Positions 34,301 through 44,580 of a DNA stretch of 64,000 bases are shown here, in pieces. The notes beneath the pieces were generated by a model that saw only the letters and a program-made list of their open reading frames with translations, made no database searches and was not told where the DNA came from. This DNA comes from Avena insularis (lineage: Eukaryota > Streptophyta > Magnoliopsida > Poales > Poaceae): contig CM042693.1 in assembly GCA_023614405.1 (NCBI GenBank), positions 153,218,731-153,282,730 on the forward strand. Reading direction: 5' to 3'. The position numbers and the translations under genes are program-made. Positions within the stretch are counted from its first letter, which is position 1. Every line of letters starts with the position of its first letter.

Positions 34301-35005
34301 TTTAAATAATCTTTTACTCCTTTTTATTATTCAATAAACTTTCATTAGTTTATGTATTTGGCCAAGATTGAATTTGGCTTTTTAAATATTCCTTATTTCT
34401 TTCTTTCTTTCTTTGCCTTATAAAATCCATATCTTTTTATTTATAGATCCAAAATTGGTGATTCCAATTTGTATGATTTTATTTAATATTTGTTTATCTT
34501 CTTAAATCCTTTTAGGATTAATTTGCTCATAATTTGGTATGGATTTTAGATAGGATCTTTATTAGCTTTAGAAATTATATCCTTTAACCTTATTAAATTC
34601 ATAAATTTTTATCAATGGCTCCAAATTGAATGAAACCAATTTCTATGGTTTTATAATATTTTTGTTTATCATATTTGATCATTTATAAATGTTTGTTGCT
34701 AAATTTTTATACGGATCAAATTCATAGTCTTAGAGAGAGATCTTGGAAACAATTTCTTTTATTAGAGTTTAAGGTTTTGGTTTAACTTTTCCAAGTGTTT
34801 AAATTTCAAGATACATTCATTGATGAATGCATTTCACTTGATTGAAATTTGTTGGATTCCATTTTTATTCAAATTTTGTTCAAGAAGGGTTTTGATGTTT
34901 CCATTTAGAATCAAAAAGTTTCTTTTCACCCTAAATTTCAAAAATTATTTCTTTTGTTTATTTATTTTTCACATTTCAAAATTTGGAAAATTTTGGGATG
35001 TGACA
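31376..35005 (-). repeat. E2 left (3') LTR, truncated
   Basis: Aligns with 37736-41356 along its length. It ends GGGATGTGACA at 35005, followed by the polypurine tract. The portion equivalent to 36857-37735, including the self-complementary module, is absent because E1 and a later deletion removed it. The middle (32700-33760) is GC-rich and the rest strongly AT-rich. Confidence 0.88.
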
Positions 35006-35045
35006 GGTTACCACCCTTAAAAGAGATCTCGCCCCGAGATTTGGG
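35006..35045 (-). promoter_or_regulatory. E2 polypurine tract and adjacent hairpin
   Basis: The minus strand reads CTCTTTTAAGGGTGGTAACC against the LTR start TGTCACATCCC. ATCTCG and CGAGAT at 35026-35040 are perfect hairpin arms with a CCC loop. The block CCTTAAA...ATCT-G-CCCGAGATTTG is shared with E1 at 21350-21381. Confidence 0.7.
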
Positions 35046-35127
35046 AAGGCTAGAGGTTACAAGTTGGCTTCAAGACAACTAGGGTACTACCACCCTTAAA
35101 AGGTTTTCAACTAGATTACATCTTGGC

Positions 35128-36185
35128 TTACTTGGGATCTTGATGTATCTTATCTGGACAGTTGTTTGCATAATGTCCTTTGTTTCCACACTTGAAACAT
35201 GTGATAAGGTTGAGATCTTGAGGTGTCTTCTCTAGACAATATGATGCATAATGGCCTAGCTCTTTGCAGTGTTTGCACATCACTTGGCTAATATCCTTCC
35301 TCATCTTGGGTTTCACTATCTTTTGTTTGCCTTCTTGGCTCTTATTCTCCTTTGGTATCATTGCCTCTTGTTTGTTTCCTTGGTTCTTCTTCTTTTCTGG
35401 ACATTCACTGGCATAGTGTCCCATCTCTTTGCAATTGTAACATTGCACCTGGCTTTTGTCCTTCTTCTTGTTTTTGGGTCTCTCTAAAGCTAGGAGTTCT
35501 TCTAGTTCATGTTCTTCATATCTCACCTCAAAGGTGATAAATATTTCTCTCTTCTTAGGGAAGTCACTAGAGATGTGACCTTCTTATCCACAAGAGTAGC
35601 AACACTTTGGGGTCACTTTGGGTGTGGCCTTATGAGGTATGGTTCTGACTTTGCCTTCATCCTTCTTGGTAGAGGTTGTTCCTTCATGGAGTTTTCCAAA
35701 CATTTGATGCATTCCATCTTGCTTCATTTTTTGAACTATGAGATAGATGGGGCATTGGATAGGGACATGATCATTTCCTTCACATAGGAAACAAGTAACT
35801 TGAGATGTGGGGCATTGTTTAGTTGGATGTTTCTCTTCACAATTAGGGAATTGATCCACATGCTCTTTATAAGTGTGTTCTATGTCTCCAGAAATATTGC
35901 AAGCTTGAGTTCCTTCCATAATATCATCCTTGACATCATTGTTGTCACAATCTCCTTGGGAAAGGTTGTCTCTCATGTTGATCATTTGATTGGTCATACT
36001 TTGCAACAATTGGGATTGGATTTCCAATTTTTTTGCATGGTTGGGTCTAACTCATTGTTGTTGGCTAAAAACCGAGTTGTCACTTGATTCAACTGGGTTT
36101 GGGTTGCTAGAAGTTGTTCTCTCATGTGCATCTCTTGGTTGTTGTTGTCACTGTTCTTGATGTTGGAGTTTCTTGGAGAAGTCAT
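35128..36185 (-). pseudogene. E2 gag-like protein with repeated zinc knuckles
   Basis: The reading starts at ATG 36183-36185 (MTSPRNSNIKN). It has a Gln/Asn-rich helical N-terminus and shifts frame near 36010 at a run of seven T. It continues through a knuckle-like segment CFLCEGNDHVPIQC and then CYSCG, where a TAA at about 35584 replaces an expected Glu codon. After EGHISSDFPKK it shows three clean CCHC knuckles: CYNCKEMGHYASEC, CKHCKELGHYASYC (last Cys followed by LEK) and CFKCGNKGHYANNC, ending at 35128. Knuckle proteins bind RNA, and this one would be a nucleocapsid-like RNA-packaging protein. No capsid domain like that of E1 gag is visible, so it is a reduced gag. Similar knuckle ORFs occur in other non-autonomous grass elements. 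Confidence 0.8.
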
Positions 36186-36842
36186 CTATTTTGGGTTGGA
36201 TTGGGATTAGATTAGGCAAAAGATTCTAGAGGAAGAATTCTACTCACACACAACAATTCACACAAAGCAATGTGAAAGCAATCACAATCAAACATTCCAC
36301 TTAAACAACAAGATTCAAGCACACTTTTAGGCAACAAAATATTTTTCCTACACCACATAAGTTGGTGTGATCAACATGTGATCTAAGCTAAACACTAATA
36401 TGGTGGTCCAAATATATGGTTCACTTGAGATCATTTCATTCTTCTTAGTTGTTTCTTCATGAACAAGATCATGGTTTCCTCGGAAAAATTCTTGCATCTT
36501 GGTCCCAAAGCTTCAAAGGTGATGATGGTTTCTTCTAGGTTGTGTTTTCCTTAGTCTTCAAGTCTTGAGTAATATTCTTGTCTCACTTGTAGTCCTTAGT
36601 GATGTCCAAGTTGAAGTCCTTGGTGAAACTAAAGTTGAAGTCATTGGTAATGTTGAAGTCCTTCTTCATGGTGAAGTCTTTGTCCATCAAGTTTTAAAAG
36701 GAAGAGATGTAGAATCAAAACCAAAAAGGTTGAAGAAAGAGTTTGCAAGATTGTTTGTAAATAAGTTTTGGAAAAAATACAACTCCTATTTTTCTAAGGG
36801 TTTTGTCCAATCCTAGGGTTACAAACCTACAGGCTACACAGT

Positions 36843-36854
36843 GCTCTGATACCA
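36843..36854 (-). promoter_or_regulatory. E2 primer-binding site (initiator-Met tRNA)
   Basis: The minus strand reads TGGTATCAGAGC two bases inside the right LTR, the same primer as E1. Confidence 0.85.
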
Positions 36855-36856
36855 TC

Positions 36857-39800
36857 TGTAGAGGTCCCAACCTTTATAAGGTAGAGATCCCTGTGTTTAC
36901 AATGCTAGTCCCTGGATCAATAGCTAGCATCCACAGTTTAAGATGTAATATCAAGAAACAAGGGTCATAATACAACTTTATAACCAGGAATAAAATAATT
37001 CATTACATCTTACATAGCTCATTTGGCTATCTCATTACAATGCAGCAGAAATAAATATATAGCATGGAGTCCTTCATCTTCAAAGTGCCACAGACAATCA
37101 TGTTGGTTGTAGACTTGTAATCCTATTCAACACACTTCACTAACATCAAACAAACCTGCAACATAATAAGTTACAACCACAAGGGTCAATACATTTGAAT
37201 TGTATTGGCAAGTGATACTATGGTAGAATAGTGGTATCTATCATCTATATGCATTTGGCTAAGTGGAGCTTAGGCTTGCTTTGATCAAAATAAGGTTTTC
37301 CTTATAAGTTGAAAACACTAAGTTTTTGTTTGTCAAAATCACCCAAGGAACAACCAATAAAATTGGTTAACCTTTAACCCTTGATCAACCACAAGCTTTT
37401 AACTTAGAAATTGGGATGAGGAGATTCTTGATAGCTTCCATGTCTTGATGCTCAAATTGTCCATTGCCGGGTACACGACTAAGTACTTAGATTTTACTCT
37501 CTCGAGAGGTGGTGCACTTTCCCCACAAGACACGACATGCATCGAGGCAAGATCTTTCAGAAGCATTCCCTTAGACCAAAATGGACGCGTTACAAACCTA
37601 TCACCCCTACCACCAACTGTCCATCTAGCTAAGTTTTTTGCAACCTATTTGATCCATGCAGAGCCCATATTGCCATGTGGCTGCATTTGAAGCTTCTCTA
37701 CATTTGACATCTCAAATATCTTTGTTCCTGGATGGTTTTCCACAAGTGTGATACACAAGTTTTTGCCAGTTTACTGGCCTTGTCTAACCACTCAACATAA
37801 ATCCATTCTCACCATTCCACCCAGGTGTTTCATTCACATAGTTGTTTTATTAAACAAAACACAAGTCATTGACTTAGAAATATTCCATAGCATGAATATA
37901 ATCCACCCTTGTTTTCTACTAGCTAAGCTAAGCATGATAGTAGTAGGGAATCTTAACTTAGGAAAATTCTACTCAGGCATCATCTACTAGGATTTCCCAA
38001 GGCATAGCATACTTAGTAAAAATTCCATGCAAGTCCTACTCAAAATATCACTAATGCATAGTGAAAATAATAGGACAAAATGTATGAAGCACCAATTGCC
38101 TTTTTGGTAGAGAATATAGGTTCACTCCTTGATCTTGCAATAGTCACACTCTTCAAATTTCACTACAATTCAATCAAGGCAAAAATCCAAACTAGCATTC
38201 AAACAATTCATCACATAAAATGATAAAAACAAAACTATGCATGCACGCATGCAAAAGATTGTTTTATTTGGAAAAGTGGTTTCTAATAGGCTATAAACAT
38301 TTTTAAAACACCTATTGGTCATTTATAAAAGTGGCAAAATCATTTAAAATCAAGTTAGTGAAAATGGCCATTTAAATCATTTTTATTTTGCTAGAGATGA
38401 TTTAAATCAAAGTGATAATTTCTAGTGTTTGCCAAATATATTTTTAAACACAAAATGTTAGTGTTTATGGTCAAAGTGTTTAAATCAAATCCATTTTCAA
38501 AAGGTTTCACTCAAAACCATTTTTAAATCAAAGCAACATTTTTATTTTGCTAGAAATGCCTTTAAACAAAGTAATAATTTTTCTAGGGTTCATCAAATAT
38601 ATTTTTAAATCCAAAACTTAGTGTTTAGGGTCAAAGAGTTTAAATCAAACCATTTGCAAAAGGTTTTACTCAAAAAGTATTTTTAAACCATAGCAAATAT
38701 TTTTTTACTAGAAATGTCTTTATTCAAGGAATAATTCCTTGTGTTTAACAAAATATAATTCTAAACCCAAAAGTTGGTTTTTATGGTTAGTAGGTTCAAA
38801 ACAAACCATTTGCAAAATATTTTACCCTAAAAACATTTTTAGAATAAATTTTATAACCAAAATAGACCTAATAATGTTTATTCAAAAACATCTACTTTTA
38901 TAGTAGCAAAACACTAAACAAAGGGCATGGTTGCAAAGGTTTCATTTTTCAGAATCCAGTGATATAAAATTTGTAAATTTTGGACATGTAGATTAATAGT
39001 TATGAATTTTACAAAATCAAACTACTAATAGACAAGTTTCTGTTTTTAAAACAAAAGGCTGGCCACGCGTCACGTTTATATTGGCTGAAAACGGTTCGTG
39101 TGCATCGATTGATATATACCATAGGATTTAAGTGGGATCATGCGGTGTTGATCCAGCATACCCCTTCGTTTAAGTGAATCTATCGTGTCGGCGGAGGCGG
39201 TCTGCTCGCTCGCGGTGGTTCCAGCAAAACAAGAAGCAAGCGGAAGGGGGAAGGTGCTCACCAGATTTGCCGTGAAGCGCTGATACTCGACGTGGTCTCC
39301 GCTGGGACAGGGGCGCACAGAGTCACTGGCGATTCCTCGCCGGAGTTCACGATGGCGTCGGGCACGTCTGTTCATCGAGGGAGGCGAGGATTTAAGGCAC
39401 GCTAAGACAAACGAAGGCCGCAGTTAGATGCGTAAGAGAGTCGCAAGCACATGAGCATTAAAGAGAGGGGAAAACTCGGTCGGGGTTTACCAGTAGGGGT
39501 TGCCGGAGTAGACACAGTCGACGGAGGTGCTCGGGTGTGGTCGTTGTCGAGCCTATGGGACGCGCACGGGCAAGCTAGGACTATCGGAAGATGCAGACTG
39601 TGTTGGCAAGATCGTTGATGGAATCCAGGGGCAGTGGGGAGGGTCGTGCTCGCCGGAATCGATCGGGAAGCTCGTCGGAGCAGTGGGTGCTTGGGAGAGT
39701 AATTTGCTCAGCCTGGGGGTAGAGAGGGATCGGTGAGTGAGGGGAAAGAGAGAGGAGAGAAGGGCGCTCAAGTAGGCAGAGGCACGACATGATTAACTCG

Positions 39801-41356
39801 TGGATTAAATGCCAATTACGACTCGCAATCAACGGCAGCAATGGGCGGAGGAAAGAGGGGGCGGGGTCAGCGCGAGGTTGAGGATGATGACCTGGCTATG
39901 AGGCCTCGCGGTCAGTGAATGAGAGCAGGGTTCGGTGGGGTCGGGTCGTCAGTAGGTGAGGGGGTAGGCAAGTGGGTAAGAAAACTTGTCGCGAGGGCTG
40001 CCGGATGGCTGTGCTTGTTGGGCCTGAGGCCTTGCTGGGCTGGGCTGTTTTTTCTTATTTATTTTTCTTTCCTGATTCTTTTCTTTTTCATTTTCTGATT
40101 ATTCTGTTTTGAATTCAAACCTCATTTAAATTCATATTTCTTTTCAAATCTTTTTCCTAAACTTTCAGTAGGGTTTTCATTCTGTTTCTATATTGTGGTT
40201 TAACAATCCATTAGAATATTTCTTATATTTTCATAAGGTTTAAATATTTATTTAAAATAGACCTTTGTCTTTATTTAAATAGTGTTTTAAATATGGTTCC
40301 AATCCATATTAATCTTTTTAATTATTCTTTTATTCTTTTTAAGTTATTTGGATAACTTTTAATCCACTTTGGTAAATTCCAATTTATTATTTTCTTATGA
40401 TCTAATTAATCATTTACCTTAGGGATTTTGTCCTCATTTAAACATAATTTAGAATATGGTTTAATCTCATATACTTTTATTTAAATATTCTTTATCCCTT
40501 TATTTTAATTGGATTATCTTTATTCCATTTGCTTATGGATTTAACTCAAGATTTAAATTTTCTTCTAAATAATTTCCTTGGAATTTATTATTTAGTTTAG
40601 GCAATTTGTCTTTATTTAAATAAATTTGGATATTGTTCAATCCTTGTGATTTTATTTAAATAATCTTTTACTCCTTTTTATTATTCAATAAACTTTCATT
40701 TGTTTATGGATTTGGCCAAGATTTAATTTGGCTTTTTAAATATTCTTTATTTATTTCTTTCTTTGCCTTATAAAATCCATATCTTTTTATTTATAGATCC
40801 AAAATTGGTGATTCCAATTTGTATGATTTTATTTAATATTTGTTTATCTTCTTAAATCCTTTTAGGATTAATTTTCTCACAATTTGGTATGGATTTTAGA
40901 TAGGAGCTTTATTAGCTTTAGAAATTATTTCCTTTAACCTTATTAAATTCATAAGTTTTTATCCATGGCTCCAAATTGAATGAAACCAATTTCTATGGTT
41001 TTATAATATTTTTGTTTATCATTTTTGATCATTTATAAATGTTTGTTGCTAAATTTTTATCTAGATCAAATTCATAGTCTTAGAGAGAGATCTTGGAAAT
41101 GATTTCTTTTATTAGAGTTTAAGGTTTTGGTTTAACTTTTTGAAGTGTTTAAATTTCAAGATACATTCATTGGTGAATGCATTTCACTTGATTGAAATTT
41201 GTTGGATTCCATTTTTATTCAAATTTTGTTCAAGAAGGGTTTTGATGTTTCCATTTAGAATCAAAAAGTTTCTTTTCACCCTAAATTTCAACAATTATTT
41301 CTTTTGTCTATTTATTTTTCACATTTCAAAAATTTGGAAATTTTTGGGATGTGACA
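36857..41356 (-). repeat. E2 right (5') LTR, 4.5 kb
   Basis: Starts TGTAGAGGTCCC beside the primer site and ends GGGATGTGACA. The last 3.6 kb are duplicated in the left LTR. The first 880 bp are unique in the window and hold the self-complementary module (37459-37517). It contains no coding sequence that can be recognised. The flank TTCCA (41357-41361) would be one copy of its target duplication; the other is lost. Confidence 0.85.
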
Positions 41357-42724
41357 TTCCAAAATCCTTTGAACCAAAACTTTTGCCACTTGTGTCCACC
41401 ATATCTACCTAGTAGCATTGTTGCTATTCCTAGCAAATTCTCAAGCTTCATCTACCTTTCGAATAAAAAGTATTTTGTTATGAGAAAACTAGTTAGTAAA
41501 GCTCTCACGAACCTGATGTCACACTTTATTACTTGAACCTAATAGACTTGAACCATTGTGAACATTGAACATGTATATGCTTGCATCTATACGTTGGAAT
41601 TAGCAGAACCGTGCTGTCACGGGGAACGCTTTCAACATTGCACTTGTACTCTGTACACAGTTGATATCGTTCTCTTTTGTCTATGGATGTCAATGGTGTG
41701 AAATAAAGAGGGAACTTGTAAGTCCATGGAGTTTGTATTCTGTGTTATAGAAACGTCTGGGACGCTAGCCTAAGCCATGCTTAATCATGGTGGAAACTTG
41801 CAGCACACCATAGTGAGTCATCTATGAAGCATCCTCAAAAAAAGCTATACACATGGTAAATAAAAAGATCGCTGAGATGCTCATTGTATGCTTGCCTTGT
41901 AATTTTGGTTATGGGGAAGCTCATGTACCATGTGAAAGGGGTACCCCATTGGCGGTTCTCAATGATATGCAAATACTTACACTGACAAGAACTTACCTGG
42001 GCCCAAAGTTGAGAATGCATGAGGAGTGGCCCTCATATTCAAGGGACATGAGATTGCCAGCTTATATTTCATGAAACATATACTCCATCTTTGTGCACTT
42101 TAACCTTAATCATCTCAAGATGCTTATGATAGGGGCAATGAGGGCTCAAAGCTAGTAAGTACCATAATCATTTGGAACCTCTTTATGACTTGTAATCTCT
42201 GCTACCCTCTAAGAAGGGACCTTTCTCCTAGTTACCAGTTGAGTCAGTAAACCTACTTCCTCTCTATCTCCAGCAAGCATTTTGAGTTGTTGTGTTTCAA
42301 GCATTCATATGGTGATTTATTCAATCATGTCCTTTATCTTCCTTGTTTGCACAAAACTCTTATCTATTGAGTATTACTTTGAAAGCCTTCACTTGTGAAA
42401 AACCTTTTTGAGCAAAGAGTGTTCCTATTTTGAAACTTCTACAAAAAAGCTTTTGTGAAACTGTTTGCTAGGTGTTCTTTGACCAAGAACAAGTTTGCCA
42501 ATTCCAATTATGATTTATCTTTATGCATCTCTATTATGACTGCTGTACTTGGATACAAGCTAAGTTATATAATGGTGAGTTGCTTTCTTTATGAGTTGTG
42601 CAATGGTAAGTGTGATGCTTCTTGTTCATATTATTTTATCAACACTTCACTCCATAAACCTGTGGACATGTTTAATGAGCTCAGTATTTGCTTGGGGACA
42701 AGCGAAGTCTAAGCTTAGGGGAGT
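41357..42724 (+). mobile_element. 3' internal region of an Athila-type Gypsy element
   Basis: Sequence between E2 and an LTR that starts TGATACGCCC. The block around 41850-42060 (ATGGGGAAGCTCATG, GTGAAAGGGGTACCCCATTGG) and the end CTTGGGGACAAGC...CTAAGCTTAGGGGAGT match, from memory, the 3' part of Athila-type elements of wheat and barley. The final GCTTAGGGGAGT is the polypurine tract on +. No intact ORF remains. The 5' part of the element is missing from the window. Confidence 0.65.
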
Positions 42725-44210
42725 TGATACGCCCAATTTGCATCACCTTTCTATATCATAATTTACCTCTATCCATTGATATTTGTCTTATTATGAGGTA
42801 TTACTTATGGCTTTTCATCTGTTTATGCATGTTGGATGATTCCTGGAGGATGGACTGCCAGAGTCTGGATTCTGATGGAAAAGAAGGCGTTTCGGTGCAA
42901 TTTCGTGAAGATCAGAAAAATACCAGAAAAATATGGAAACATATTATTTTACCAAAAGACGAAGGAAGCCAAAATGAGGGACGGAGATGGGCCTCAGGGG
43001 GCCCACACCCCCTAGGTGCAGGCCCACCTAACCCCGCGCCTAGGGCAGGTGTGGCCCACACTTGACCTCGACTCCGCCTATATCTTACCTTCGAAACCCT
43101 AAGGCTGGGAGGGCGACCACAAATAGATTTCCGCCGCCTCTAGGGGGCGGAAAACACCAAGAGAGAAAGATCTCTCTGACAGACAGATTTCTGCCGGGGG
43201 AATTCCTTCCCGGAGAGGGGAGACCGTCGCCATCAACACCGTCATTAAGCTAGGCTTCATCGCGATCATCATCATCCACACCATCATATCCACCAACACC
43301 ATCATCACCACTCTGTCCCGCTATAACAATTGTGTTGGATATTGCTTTAGTTCTTAGGGGAAACTTTCCCAGTGTTGATTACTATTTTAGTTGATGCTTG
43401 TGAGTGGAACCATTGGATTATTGTTTATGTTCAGATTGTTATCCATTATCATATCATCTTTGATCTTGATCCATATGATGTCTTGTCAGTAGTTCGTTTA
43501 GTTCTTGAGTACATGGGAGAAGTCATGTTATTAGTAGTGAATCTGTGATGAGTTATTATTCAATGATTTAGTATTTAAGTTGTGGTGCTATTCTTCTAGT
43601 GGTGTGATGTGAACGTCGACTACATGATACTTCACCATTTATGGGCCTAGGGGAATGCATTGTGTATTTGGCTACTAATCGCAGGGTTGCCGGAGTGACA
43701 GAAACCTAAACCCCCGTTAGGACACCTTTGCACAAGGGAGCGTAGGATCTCAGAGTTTAAGGCCGTGGTTAGATTTATATCTTAATTACTTTCCTATAGT
43801 TACGGATGTTTGGATGGGGTTTAATCACAAGTATTTATTAGTCCTAGGAAGGGCGGTATGTTAGCATAGGTTCACCCACACAACACTTACAACACCAGAG
43901 AAGAGTACTCAGCTATTTGGAGCGAAAGCACTTGACAGAATTCCCATGTGTCCTCGAGACCGTTTGGTCCTTATAAGTATTTCCACGGGCTTGTCCTTTG
44001 CTAAGGAAGGATTGGGCCACTTGATCCGTTTGTTCGTTACTTGCTCTTTGTTTTGTTGCTTTGTTAGAAAACTACTAAAAATCCGTTTGCTAAGTATTCA
44101 TAGGGATTTCCTGCTCCATACCATTGTTCAGCACCTTCTGCTCTCGTTGGGATCGACACTCCTATTTATCAAAAGTACTACGATACACCCCCTATACTTG
44201 CGGGTCATCA
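42725..44210 (+). repeat. Athila-type 3' LTR
   Basis: Begins TGATACGCCCAATTTGCATC directly after a polypurine tract and ends CCCCTATACTTGCGGGTCATCA. These are the LTR edges known from Athila-type Gypsy elements of the Triticeae and relatives. What follows (ATGGGTTCGG) is not the tRNA-Asp-type primer site that would follow a 5' LTR, so this is the 3' LTR on +. The 1486-bp length fits that group. Confidence 0.75.
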
Positions 44211-44311
44211 ATGGGTTCGGAGTTTAGATCCTCCAGCTATGCTTGCGTTTGGAACCCATTGGGAAAACATGTGTTCTTTTTTAACAAGTTGTCTTCGATT
44301 GAATAAATATA

Positions 44312-44442
44312 CTCCATCCCGTCCCAAAATATAAGTGACGTGGGTTTATCTATATATGTATGTATCTATATGCGTTTTAGTGCGTAGATACATGAATATT
44401 TAGATAAAGTTGTTTCACTTATTTTTGACAAAGAAAATGAAG
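44312..44442. mobile_element. Stowaway MITE
   Basis: TA flanks (44310-44311 and 44443-44444). The left end CTCCATCCCGTCCCAAAATA pairs with the inverted right end TATTTTTGACAAAGAAAATG imperfectly. The interior has inverted arms around TATGTATCTATATGCG and CGTAGATACATGA. Confidence 0.7.
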
Positions 44443-44580
44443 TAATTGAAAAAAAACCTATTTAACCCCCAGGCTAAGAGCATCTCCACTCGGGGGCGCT
44501 AAAGCCCCCCTAAGAGCATCTCTAGCAGAAACCAGAAAACTCCCGGACCCATATAATTCTAGCGGGTTTCTGGGCCGAGC

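Larger units (their letters stand above)
31376..41356 (-). mobile_element. E2: gag-only non-autonomous LTR retrotransposon with very long LTRs
   Basis: Left (3') LTR remnant 31376-35005, internal region 35006-36856 and complete right (5') LTR 36857-41356. The right LTR is 4.5 kb, more than twice the 1.85-kb internal region. The internal region has a PPT, an initiator-Met primer site and a gag-like zinc-knuckle ORF, but no protease, RT, RNase H or integrase. The first 880 bp or so of the left LTR were lost where E1 is joined. This matches the class of gag-only terminal-repeat elements (TR-GAG/LARD-like). Confidence 0.85.
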
